64,000 bases of DNA, taken from the NCBI RefSeq assembly GCF_000737765.1, contig NZ_JPRI01000002.1:310001-374000 (forward strand), in the 5' to 3' direction. A model generated the notes under the pieces. That model was not told the DNA's origin, did not search any database, and saw only the letters and a program-made list of their open reading frames with translations. This document shows, one piece after another, positions 27,087 to 34,435 of this stretch (its first letter is position 1; each line of letters opens with the position of its first letter). A program made the translations under genes and the position numbers. This DNA comes from Chryseobacterium vrystaatense. Lineage in GTDB: Bacteria; Bacteroidota; Bacteroidia; Flavobacteriales; Weeksellaceae.

Positions 27087-27650
27087 TTAAAGTGAAAGAA
27101 TTATCGGCAAAATCACGTTCGCCATTAGAAAACCTCCTGCCATAAAGCATATTGTGGCAATAAGTGATGGTAACTGCAAATTTGCCAATCCCATAATGGC
27201 GTGTCCACTGGTACAACCACCTGCATAACGGGTTCCGAAACCTACCAAAAATCCACCGACAACCATAGTAATGAAACCTTTTATCGTTAAAAGACTCGCA
27301 AAATTCATCAATTGAGCAGGAACGAGATTGCTGTAATCGGTAATTCCGTAGGTTGCAAGTTCGGCTTTCAGATTCGGATTAATCGATAATTCTCCAGGAT
27401 TCATAAGGAATTGAGATGCGACAACTCCACCGAGCAAAATCCCAAAAACGAAAAACAAATTCCAGAGTTCTTTTTTCCAGTCGTATTTGAAAAAAATAAT
27501 GTTGGCTGGAATACACGCTGCGCAAATATGCCTTAAAGATGAACTGATTCCAAAAGATTTGTTACCCAGTATCAGCAAAGCCGGAACTGTAAGCCCTATT
27601 AACGGACCCGCAATATACCACGGCCAGGGTTGTTTTATAACTTCTATCAT
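27087..27650 (-). CDS. YeeE/YedE-type sulfur transporter, N-terminal half protein
   Basis: 187 residues with about five hydrophobic helices. The family motif is GFGTRYAGGCTSGHAIMGLA, with the conserved Cys in GGCTSGH. It forms with the neighbouring 160-residue protein a complete YeeE-like channel. Its promoter carries the box at 27697-27710 and a perfect -7 element TATTTTTG at 27667-27674, so it belongs to the Crp/Fnr-linked regulon. Confidence 0.92.
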   Translation of the reverse strand: MIEVIKQPWPWYIAGPLIGLTVPALLILGNKSFGISSSLRHICAACIPANIIFFKYDWKKELWNLFFVFGILLGGVVASQFLMNPGELSINPNLKAELATYGITDYSNLVPAQLMNFASLLTIKGFITMVVGGFLVGFGTRYAGGCTSGHAIMGLANLQLPSLIATICFMAGGFLMANVILPIILSL

Positions 27651-27666
27651 TTTAATTAATTTATTT

Positions 27667-27710
27667 CAAAAATATATGTTTAAGATTACATATACGGTTA
27701 CTTTTGTTAC
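27667..27710 (-). promoter_or_regulatory. GTAAC-N4-GTAAC operator plus perfect -7 element for the YeeE/YedE operon
   Basis: On the minus strand GTAAC-AAAA-GTAAC (27710-27697) is followed after exactly 22 nt by TATTTTTG (27674-27667), a full match to the Bacteroidota -7 consensus TAnnTTTG. The start codon is 17 nt beyond the element. Confidence 0.85.
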
Positions 27711-27846
27711 AGAGCAGTTTATTTCTCTTTTCTAAAATACAAAATAGATTTTTCGAATAAAAATAACTGAATTCTTTTATTGAGAATCAGCGAACCTGGA
27801 TGCAATAATTTTCCGACAAACTCACGCTGCAAAAGATGCTCAAAAG

Positions 27847-28641
27847 CTACATTAAAAGCTCTCTTACAATAATGTAAATTCCCATTATTAAGATGAACCA
27901 GCCGAAAGCAGGTTTGAGTTTTCTACCGTCTATTTTTTTTGACAATTGTGCTCCTATAATAATCCCCACTATGGAAATGGATGAGACCGTTGCAAGTAGT
28001 TTCCAGTTGATCGGGACGTTGTGCATTGAAGTGAAAAATCCGATAAGGGAATTCAGGGAAATGATGACAAGCGAGGTACCGATGGCTACCTTCATTGGTG
28101 TCTTGAGCAAATTGACGAGTGCAGGAATAATCATAAAGCCACCACCCGCACCGACCAAACCAGTAAGCACCCCGACAACCGACCCTTGCCCTGCTGCCAA
28201 AAGATTGTTATTTTTATTAAAATGAATCGATTCTATCTGCGGCGCTACTCTACTTTGAATCATTTTGTACGATGCGAGAATCATTAATAATGCAAAAATC
28301 AGAAGTAATAAGATATCTTTGGTAACCACTAAAGTACTGATTGTAAGAACTTCATCAGGAATCAGTGGCAAAATAAAATTTCTGGTCAAAAAAATAGATA
28401 TTATTGACGGGACACCAAAAACCAAAGCTGTTTTTATATTAACCAGCCCTTTCTTAAAGTAGGAAAATGAACCTACCACACTGCTGATTCCAACTATGAA
28501 AAGTGAATATTCTGTGGCTACGAAGGCATCTATACCAAAGAGATATACTAAGACAGGCACAGTAAGAATACTTCCCCCTCCTCCTATCAGCCCTAAGGAA
28601 ATACCAATAAATATTGCGGCAATGTATCCGAAAATTTCCAT
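27847..28641 (-). CDS. TauE/SafE-family sulfite/anion exporter
   Basis: 264 residues from the ATG at 28641. A TTG at 28662 would extend the frame, but it lies inside the -7 element and is rejected. Eight hydrophobic helices come in two homologous halves; the glycine-rich family repeats are GISLGLIGGGGSILTVPVLVYL and GVLTGLVGAGGGFMIIPALVNL (both seen in part). TauE/SafE proteins export sulfite or other sulfonates. Here export of sulfite made by the persulfide dioxygenase is the obvious role. It is the first gene downstream of the Crp/Fnr-type regulator, with its own boxed promoter in the 73-bp gap. Confidence 0.93.
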   Translation of the reverse strand: MEIFGYIAAIFIGISLGLIGGGGSILTVPVLVYLFGIDAFVATEYSLFIVGISSVVGSFSYFKKGLVNIKTALVFGVPSIISIFLTRNFILPLIPDEVLTISTLVVTKDILLLLIFALLMILASYKMIQSRVAPQIESIHFNKNNNLLAAGQGSVVGVLTGLVGAGGGFMIIPALVNLLKTPMKVAIGTSLVIISLNSLIGFFTSMHNVPINWKLLATVSSISIVGIIIGAQLSKKIDGRKLKPAFGWFILIMGIYIIVRELLM

Positions 28642-28659
28642 CTCTTTAATTTTATATGA

Positions 28660-28703
28660 CAAAAATGGATATTTCTATTTTACTGCACCGCTACTTTTGT
28701 TAC
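28660..28703 (-). promoter_or_regulatory. GTAAC-N4-GTAGC operator plus -7 element for the TauE/SafE gene
   Basis: On the minus strand GTAAC-AAAA-GTAGC (28703-28690) is followed after exactly 22 nt by CATTTTTG (28667-28660), one base off TAnnTTTG. The ATG at 28641 is 19 nt beyond. The box is 12 bp downstream of the regulator gene's stop codon. Confidence 0.82.
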
Positions 28704-28714
28704 ATAAGAAAATT

Positions 28715-29347
28715 TTAGTTCAGATCTGAAAAAATAATTTTGTTTCTTCCCAATTTCACTTTTCCAGAATCTTCCAATTGCTTTAGAAGTCGGGAAACAA
28801 CAACTCTTACTGTTCCAAGTTCATTCGCAAGCTGCTCGTGAGTAACGACTATAGTATTTGAATTTGCTATTTCTGCTTTTTTAGTAAGAAGATTTAGTAG
28901 TCGCTCATCTACCTTTTTAAAAGCTATAGCATTAATAATATCCAGTAATTCTTCAAAGCGTTTGTGATATAGTCTGAAAATATAGTCCAGCCATTCCGGA
29001 TATTCTTTGATAAAGAGCGAAACCTTTTCTACAGGTAAGAAAAGTATCTCGGAATCTTCTTCAACTTCTGCCTTTACAATACTCTTTTCATTATGCATTC
29101 CACCAAGAAAAGACATAATGCAGCTTTCACCTGCTTTAATATAGTATAATAATATTTCTCTTCCATCTTCTTCCGTTCGTATTACTTTCAACAATCCCTT
29201 CATTACAATTGGTATAGATCGGATCGAAGCATTTTCATCTAAAATGATTTCACCTTCCCGGTAGGTTTTTATATTACCATTTTGGTAAAGCTTATCAAGT
29301 AATTCCTGTGAAGAAATGACATCGGAAGAAAATTCAGTATGTTCCAT
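28715..29347 (-). CDS. Crp/Fnr-family transcriptional regulator of the sulfur module
   Basis: 210 residues. Residues about 20-130 form a cyclic-nucleotide-binding-like beta-roll (YREGEIILDENASIR, GLLKVIRTEEDGREILLYYI). Residues about 145-207 form a winged helix with HTH 169-195 (HEQLANELGTVRVVVSRLLK). The recognition helix has Val where Crp and Fnr use Glu (VRVVVSR versus SRExxxR), which predicts a half-site other than TGTGA or TTGAT. There is a single Cys (Cys76), so no Fnr-type iron-sulfur cluster; Cys76 might instead sense sulfane sulfur. Four boxed promoters nearby are the likely targets. Its own upstream DNA has a direct repeat ATTTCTTCT (about 29357 and 29377) but no GTAAC box. Confidence 0.9.
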   Translation of the reverse strand: MEHTEFSSDVISSQELLDKLYQNGNIKTYREGEIILDENASIRSIPIVMKGLLKVIRTEEDGREILLYYIKAGESCIMSFLGGMHNEKSIVKAEVEEDSEILFLPVEKVSLFIKEYPEWLDYIFRLYHKRFEELLDIINAIAFKKVDERLLNLLTKKAEIANSNTIVVTHEQLANELGTVRVVVSRLLKQLEDSGKVKLGRNKIIFSDLN

Positions 29348-29471
29348 TGCAAAAATATTTCTTCTAATATAATATATTTCTTCTGAATATAAACCGTCAA
29401 TATGTAACCTAGAACATTTTATTTTGTTGCAAATTGCTAATAGATAAAAAATCTATTTCAAACTTAATTTG

Positions 29472-29479
29472 TAAATTTG
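29472..29479 (+). promoter_or_regulatory. -7 element upstream of the DUF202 gene
   Basis: TAAATTTG matches TAnnTTTG fully and lies 45 bp before the DUF202 start. I see no -33 TTG at the standard spacing, so strength is unclear. Confidence 0.45.
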
Positions 29480-29523
29480 GTATTGTTAGCTATTGTAGGC
29501 ATAAGATAAATTTTGAATAAGAT

Positions 29524-29904
29524 ATGAATAAAGATAAACCAAATCATACCAGTGAACATTTGGCAAATGAAAGAACATTTCTTGCGTGGATGCGAACATC
29601 GATAGCATTGATGGGTTTCGGATTCATACTAGTTAAATTTTCCCTATTTCTTAAGCAGATACCTTTAGTTGCAGAAGCTAAAAACACAGTGCACGCTCAA
29701 AATGGACATTCCAGTCTTGTAGGGATTGTAATTGTCATTGTTGGAGCTATAGTTTTATTATTTTCATATATTAATTACTACAATAACAAAAAACGTATTA
29801 ATAATAATACATTTTACGAGAACAACATTTTCTTGCTCATAGTCACCACTGTTTTATTTTTGCTGAGCATTTTTTTAATACATTACTTATTAAATAACAT
29901 ATAA
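29524..29904 (+). CDS. DUF202 (YidH-like) membrane protein
   Basis: 126 residues. The DUF202 opening HLANERTFLAWMRTSIALMGFG is present (seen in part), with three hydrophobic helices at about 25-45, 62-82 and 100-122. Proteins of this family are small inner-membrane proteins without an assigned function. It is the only rightward gene between the sulfur module and the integrase, and may be cargo of the same integrated element. Confidence 0.88.
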   Translation: MNKDKPNHTSEHLANERTFLAWMRTSIALMGFGFILVKFSLFLKQIPLVAEAKNTVHAQNGHSSLVGIVIVIVGAIVLLFSYINYYNNKKRINNNTFYENNIFLLIVTTVLFLLSIFLIHYLLNNI

Positions 29905-30083
29905 ATGATACTCACAGATTTCAATTAATTAGCTATTATAAATCAATAAAAATCGAAAGAGTGTTTCACATAGATGATGGGAAAACGCAGTCCGATTTCC
30001 TTGAAATTAAGGTTTTTTCCAGAGTTCAGTAGATAATCTTTATTATTACAATTATCAAGAATCCTTCAGCAAAAATGAGTTAC

Positions 30084-31319
30084 CTAAAAAATTACAACAA
30101 TTTCCTTATTAGTAAATTTTTGCTTCAATTCCATCATATCCTCACTGACTTTTTTATCAAGTATTTTCGCATAATGCTGTGTTGTCTTAATGCTCTTGTG
30201 ACCTAGCATTTTACTAACACTTTCAATGGAAACCCCATTAGATAAAGTTATCGTTGTTGCAAAGGTATGTCGTGCAATATGATAGGTCAATTCTTTGTTA
30301 ATTCCGCACAGGTCGGCAATCTCCTTAAGATATGCATTCATCTTTTGATTACTCAGAATAGGCAGCAACTTTCCATTATTAAGACATACTGGATGATTTT
30401 TGTATTTTTCAATAATTTTCTCTGTTTGAGAAAGTAAGGGAATATTAGAAGTAGTTTTAGTTTTCTGACGTTTTGTATAAATCCATTGAGAGCCATCAAG
30501 TCCCAAATTGATATTTTGATATGTTAGTTTTTGAGTATCAATGTACGCTAGTCCGGTGAAACAGCTGAACAGAAAAATATCTCTTACCAAAGACAATCTC
30601 TCATTTTTAAAATCTTTGGCAAAAAGTACTTCTATCTCCTTTTCATTAAGGAACATTCTTGTCACTTCATTAAACTTAGAATGATAGTTCATAAAAGGAT
30701 CTCTTTCCATCCATCCATTTGCAAGACAGATACGTATAATCTTACCAAAATTCTTGATATATTTTACTGCAGAATTATTATTACAGGATCTTTCAGTCCT
30801 TAAAAAAAATTCAAAATCGTTTAGAAAAGCATAATCGATCTTTTTTATTTCAATGTCGGTAATACTATATTTCCATTTCAAAAAATCTTTGGTATGTTTC
30901 AGACAGGTCTTATAACGGGTTAACGTTCCTTGGGCAAATTCTTTGTCTATAAGTTTCTCCATTCGATCATTATGATCCTGAAAAACGGGAATGAGTGTTC
31001 GGGTTATTCTACCTCTACCTACTAACTTATTCTTAATAGCCTCAGAAGTTACGGCTTCCTTATCTCTGATTAATTCGTGATAGGTATCGTAAACTTTTTG
31101 CTCAAATGTTTTCAAATAATAATTAAGGGATCTGCATTCTTCCGAAGAGCCACTAACCTTCTGCATTGCAGAATTCCATTTCGTAGGCTTTACTGTACGC
31201 TTTGTGCTTATTTCGGTTATTTTGCCGTCGATGGTAATCCGCAAATAAATAGGAGACTCTCCTACAGAATTGATTTTCGATTTCTTCACATAGAAAAGTA
31301 AATTGAATGTCTTGTTCAT
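30084..31319 (-). CDS. Tyrosine recombinase / site-specific integrase
   Basis: 411 residues. The N-terminal arm-binding domain (residues 1-90, SPIYLRITIDGKITEIST) is of the kind found in Bacteroidota mobile-element integrases, followed by a SAM-like core-binding domain (about 105-205) and the catalytic domain. The HxxR box is HIARHTFATTI and the nucleophile is Tyr in GHKSIKTTQHYAKI. The region of the first catalytic Arg reads FTGLAYIDTQKL, with Ala in place of Arg, as in much of this subfamily. It is encoded 248 bp from the 3' end of tRNA-Asp, pointing away from it, the usual arrangement after integration into a tRNA gene. Confidence 0.92.
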   Translation of the reverse strand: MNKTFNLLFYVKKSKINSVGESPIYLRITIDGKITEISTKRTVKPTKWNSAMQKVSGSSEECRSLNYYLKTFEQKVYDTYHELIRDKEAVTSEAIKNKLVGRGRITRTLIPVFQDHNDRMEKLIDKEFAQGTLTRYKTCLKHTKDFLKWKYSITDIEIKKIDYAFLNDFEFFLRTERSCNNNSAVKYIKNFGKIIRICLANGWMERDPFMNYHSKFNEVTRMFLNEKEIEVLFAKDFKNERLSLVRDIFLFSCFTGLAYIDTQKLTYQNINLGLDGSQWIYTKRQKTKTTSNIPLLSQTEKIIEKYKNHPVCLNNGKLLPILSNQKMNAYLKEIADLCGINKELTYHIARHTFATTITLSNGVSIESVSKMLGHKSIKTTQHYAKILDKKVSEDMMELKQKFTNKEIVVIF

Positions 31320-31510
31320 ATCGTTTAGCTTTTGAGATTTAAAATTAACCTTAGTAAAAACTTAACACAAGATGTTCAGTTGCTGAACCAGCTGCTGAAA
31401 AGGGTTTGTCTGAATTTCCAGTGACCTTTTTAACCTATTTCAACAGGTCACTGAATAGGTCACTTTCAGATTATGCTTTTTTAGTTCTCTTTGAACAGAC
31501 ATAAAACAAA

Positions 31511-31542
31511 AAAAGCTTTAAAACATACGTTTTAAAGCTTTT
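31511..31542. terminator. Terminator hairpin after tRNA-Asp
   Basis: AAAAGCTTTAAAAC-atac-GTTTTAAAGCTTTT is a perfect 14-bp stem with T/A-rich flanks on both sides. It lies 25 bp beyond the tRNA-Asp 3' end on the minus strand. Confidence 0.8.
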
Positions 31543-31566
31543 TGTACTACTTTGATATTGTAGTTG

Positions 31567-31640
31567 CGATCCGGACGGGACTCGAACCCGCGACCTCCGC
31601 CGTGACAGGGCGGCATTCTAACCAGCTGAACTACCGGATC
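31567..31640 (-). tRNA. tRNA-Asp (GTC)
   Basis: A complete 74-nt cloverleaf: acceptor GATCCGG/CCGGATC with discriminator G, D-arm AGTTCAGCTGGTTAGAAT, anticodon stem CCGCC/GGCGG with loop CTGTCAC (anticodon GTC), and T-arm GCGGGTTCGAACCCG (with one outer mismatch). CCA is not encoded. Its 3' end faces the integrase gene and is a likely attachment site. Confidence 0.95.
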
Positions 31641-31728
31641 ATTTTCTGTTGTAATAAAGAACGCTGTTTCTTTTTTGTGATTGCAAAATTACACCTTTTT
31701 TCATTACCTGCAAATTATTTGTAAACAA

Positions 31729-31754
31729 AATGCCTTCCAAAAACGGAAGGCATT
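31729..31754 (-). terminator. Terminator of trxA
   Basis: AATGCCTTCC-aaaaac-GGAAGGCATT has a perfect 10-bp stem, followed by TTTTGTTTACAAA on the minus strand. It starts 19 bp after the trxA stop. Confidence 0.85.
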
Positions 31755-31772
31755 CATTATCAAACTTATTTT

Positions 31773-32090
31773 TTACAAGTGTGCGCTTAATTTTTCAGCG
31801 ATTACCTCTTTTGGAGTCACACCAACTAATTTATCAACCACTTCTCCGTTCTTAAAAATAAGAACTGTAGGAATGTTTCTGATGCCATATTGCATTGAAA
31901 TTTCCTGATTGTTGTCTACATCAACTTTTCCTACCACTGCTTTTCCTTCAAAATCTGATGCTACTTCTTCGATGATTGGTCCTAAAGTTCTGCATGGTCC
32001 ACACCATACTGCCCAAAAGTCTACCAATACCGGCTTGTCAGATTTTAAAACTGTTTCCTGAAATGAGCTGTCCGTAATTTCTAAAGCCAT
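31773..32090 (-). CDS. trxA: Thioredoxin
   Basis: 105 residues, standard length. The active site is Cys30-Gly-Pro-Cys33 in LVDFWAVWCGPCRTLGP, with the cis-Pro loop IRNIPTVLIFKNGE. This is the housekeeping cytosolic disulfide reductase, distinct from the CGLC and CAPC thioredoxins of the sulfur module. It marks the return to core chromosome beyond tRNA-Asp. A full -7 match TAATTTTG lies 60 bp upstream. Confidence 0.96.
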   Translation of the reverse strand: MALEITDSSFQETVLKSDKPVLVDFWAVWCGPCRTLGPIIEEVASDFEGKAVVGKVDVDNNQEISMQYGIRNIPTVLIFKNGEVVDKLVGVTPKEVIAEKLSAHL

Positions 32091-32149
32091 TTTGTTTCTT
32101 TTATTTAAATTAATATTTATTTTCTTATTTCAATCCCTAATAGGATATT

Positions 32150-32157
32150 CAAAATTA
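32150..32157 (-). promoter_or_regulatory. -7 promoter element of trxA
   Basis: On the minus strand TAATTTTG (32157-32150) is a full match to TAnnTTTG, 60 nt before the trxA ATG. No clear -33 element at 19-20 nt. Confidence 0.5.
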
Positions 32158-32176
32158 CGATTTTTAAGCAATAAGA

Positions 32177-33352
32177 CTATCTATGCTCAACATTTGTTTT
32201 TTCTATAGCATAATCTTTTGAAATCTCCTTCAAAGCTTCTGCCAGCGCATCTATCTCTGCCTTGGTTGTCATATGGCTGAATGAAATACGTAATGGCGTA
32301 CAATGATCCATTTCGTCCTCAGAAAGAACCATCATCATCACCATCGAAGGTTTAGATGCTCCTGAAGAGCATGCGCTTCCCTGAGAGATCGCAATTCCTT
32401 TCATATCCAGCTGTAGACCTATCAATGGGTTTTTGTATGGCAGCAATGCACTTAAAACACTGTCCACACTCTTGTCCATCTCACCGCTTCGTCCATTGAA
32501 CTTAATATTCGGAACCTCTGCATATAATTTTCCGATAGCGTATTCTTTTATTTCTCTGATATGATCAGCATAAGCTGTCATATTTTTAACGCAAAGCTCT
32601 AAAGCCTTCCCTAAGCCCACGATACCTGCAACGTTTTCAGTTCCTGCTCTAAGGCTTCTTTCCTGCGGACCACCAGTAATAATTCCTTTCAAACCGGTAG
32701 CCTTTCTGATGAAAGCAAAGCCTATTCCTTTTGGACCGTGGAATTTATGCGCACTGCAAGAAGCAAAATCTACAAGGGTGTCTGAAAAATCAAATTCCAT
32801 ATGGGCCATTGTCTTTACTGTATCGGAATGATAAAGAGCGTTATTGGCTTTGCACAATGCTGCAATTTTTTTAATATCAACGATATTCCCTATTTCATTA
32901 TTGGCATGCATTAAACTTACCAAAGTCTTTTTATCAGAAGCTTTTAATAATTCTTCCAGTTTACTAAGATCAATATCACCTTTCTCATTAGGACGAATAT
33001 AAACTACCTCAACACCTTTTCTGTTCTTCATATCGAGAATACTCTCAGAAACACATTTATGTTCCAACGGAGAACTGATGATTCTTTGTACACCAAGATG
33101 TTCTACACTGGATTTGATAATCATATTATTCGATTCTGTTCCGCACGAAGTAAAGATGATCTCCGCAGGAGTTACATGAAGATAGTCTGCAACCTGTCTT
33201 CTTACATTTTCAATAAGGATCTTTGCTTCCTGACCAAAACTGTGGGTAGAAGAGGGATTTCCGAAATTCATCTTCATGACACCCACCATGGCGTCTATAA
33301 CTTCTTCTGAGAGAGGGGTAGTTGCAGCGTTATCTAAATATATTTTGTCCAT
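32177..33352 (-). CDS. Cysteine desulfurase (NifS/IscS class V aminotransferase)
   Basis: 391 residues. YLDNAATTPLSEEVIDAM opens the fold, the PLP lysine is in SCSAHKFHGPKG, and the persulfide-forming Cys is in ISQGSACSSGASKPS. The enzyme removes sulfur from cysteine as a protein persulfide for iron-sulfur clusters and thiolation. The active-site loop length fits the IscS/NifS group rather than SufS. The lipoprotein gene 2 bp upstream may be transcribed with it, but no other suf or isc gene is near. Confidence 0.95.
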   Translation of the reverse strand: MDKIYLDNAATTPLSEEVIDAMVGVMKMNFGNPSSTHSFGQEAKILIENVRRQVADYLHVTPAEIIFTSCGTESNNMIIKSSVEHLGVQRIISSPLEHKCVSESILDMKNRKGVEVVYIRPNEKGDIDLSKLEELLKASDKKTLVSLMHANNEIGNIVDIKKIAALCKANNALYHSDTVKTMAHMEFDFSDTLVDFASCSAHKFHGPKGIGFAFIRKATGLKGIITGGPQERSLRAGTENVAGIVGLGKALELCVKNMTAYADHIREIKEYAIGKLYAEVPNIKFNGRSGEMDKSVDSVLSALLPYKNPLIGLQLDMKGIAISQGSACSSGASKPSMVMMMVLSEDEMDHCTPLRISFSHMTTKAEIDALAEALKEISKDYAIEKTNVEHR

Positions 33353-33354
33353 TT

Positions 33355-33840
33355 TTAATTTGAATATTTTAATTCTACTGAGGTAAACTGATAATCTGAA
33401 GGAACCGCAAAAATAAACCAGGGGTTAGAAAGCATCTGAATTTCCATTCCTCCCGATTCTACAGCAGGAATTTCCACATATAATATATTATTTTTTACGG
33501 ATACGTTTTTAATACTGGTCACTCTATGACTCCCTGATCTGAAACTTCCCATTTGATAAAAAATCACTTTTTTATTTTTTGGAAATTTCGGATAGTTGAC
33601 AGACGGTTCTTTTTTCAGTTCGACAAGACCGAAACTCCCCTTAATAGAGTTGCGGAATTCCTGTTCATTCTTAATAATTTTAAATCCAACCTGATCCGTG
33701 CCTCCCTGCGACTCAGAAACAAGCAGTTCTACATTTCCCTGCATATCTGATGATTTTTGGGACGGCGTTGCAGTACAGCTCATTAAGATTGCAATACCTA
33801 AAATAAGCAGTCTTTTCATTTTTACATTTTTACCATCCAA
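33355..33840 (-). CDS. Lipoprotein with PrcB-like domain
   Basis: 161 residues; an ATG at 33819 gives a shorter and more typical signal (MKRLLILGIAILMS-C lipobox). The mature part (VGFKIIKNEQEFRNSIKG, NKKVIFYQMGSFRSGSHRV, NILYVEIPAVESGG) resembles the PrcB C-terminal domain found in protease-complex and PepSY-like lipoproteins of Bacteroidota. Role unknown. It lies 2 bp from both neighbours' ends, so it is part of the leftward run from UbiA to cysteine desulfurase. Confidence 0.7.
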   Translation of the reverse strand: MDGKNVKMKRLLILGIAILMSCTATPSQKSSDMQGNVELLVSESQGGTDQVGFKIIKNEQEFRNSIKGSFGLVELKKEPSVNYPKFPKNKKVIFYQMGSFRSGSHRVTSIKNVSVKNNILYVEIPAVESGGMEIQMLSNPWFIFAVPSDYQFTSVELKYSN

Positions 33841-33842
33841 AA

Positions 33843-34430
33843 TTAGTGAAAAAATTGGTAATGACCTTCATTTGCCCATTTAAGCATCGCCCGATCTCCT
33901 GAAGTATCTCCGAAAGCAATTATTTTATCATACTTAGAGTCATGGATTTCAGCTTTTATTCTTACAAGTTTTTCTTTTCCGTTGCAGTTTTTGCCTATAA
34001 AATTTCCTGTAAAAACACCGTTCTTAAACTCTGCACGTGTGGATACCAGCTGCATTTGTAATTCTTCTGCAAAGGGTTTCACCCAAATATCAAGCGATGC
34101 GGTGACCAATAAACTCTGTGTATGAATCCTATCGATATTTTTTATAAAGTCAAGAGCATTTTCCCTTACAATTCTCGGGTAATGATGCTCAAAAAACTGC
34201 CTCGATTTCATTTCTATTTTTTCCTGGCTTTGTCCTTTCAGGATCGATCCTATAAAACTTTTCTTTACTTTTTCAGTTTCAGCAAGTTTCAGTTTCAGCA
34301 GGATGAAAAGAGGAACATGTCTCAAAAATTGTATCCGGAATTTTGTAGGATCGTAGAATTTAAGATACATGAACATGGTATCTTTATAGGTTAGAGTTCC
34401 GTCAAAATCAAAACAATACAATTTTTTCAT
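33843..34430 (-). CDS. HAD-IB family phosphatase
   Basis: 195 residues. Motif I is FDFDGTLTYKD with the nucleophile Asp, motif II is LLVTASLD, and motif IV is IIAFGDTSGDRAML. A SerB-like cap sits between I and II. Members dephosphorylate small phosphoesters. Placement 5 bp after the DprE2-like gene suggests it removes the 5-phosphate from polyprenyl-phosphoryl-5-phosphoribose, a step needed between the UbiA-type transferase and the oxidoreductases. This pathway role is an inference. Confidence 0.88.
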   Translation of the reverse strand: MKKLYCFDFDGTLTYKDTMFMYLKFYDPTKFRIQFLRHVPLFILLKLKLAETEKVKKSFIGSILKGQSQEKIEMKSRQFFEHHYPRIVRENALDFIKNIDRIHTQSLLVTASLDIWVKPFAEELQMQLVSTRAEFKNGVFTGNFIGKNCNGKEKLVRIKAEIHDSKYDKIIAFGDTSGDRAMLKWANEGHYQFFH

Positions 34431-34435
34431 TTTTA

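Noticed and set aside
28642-28662. TTG start for the TauE/SafE gene
   Set aside because: It lies within the -7 promoter element.
23826-28703. Fnr or Crp consensus for the four boxes
   Set aside because: The half-sites are GTAAC, not TTGAT or TGTGA, although the spacing of 4 equals that of Fnr sites.
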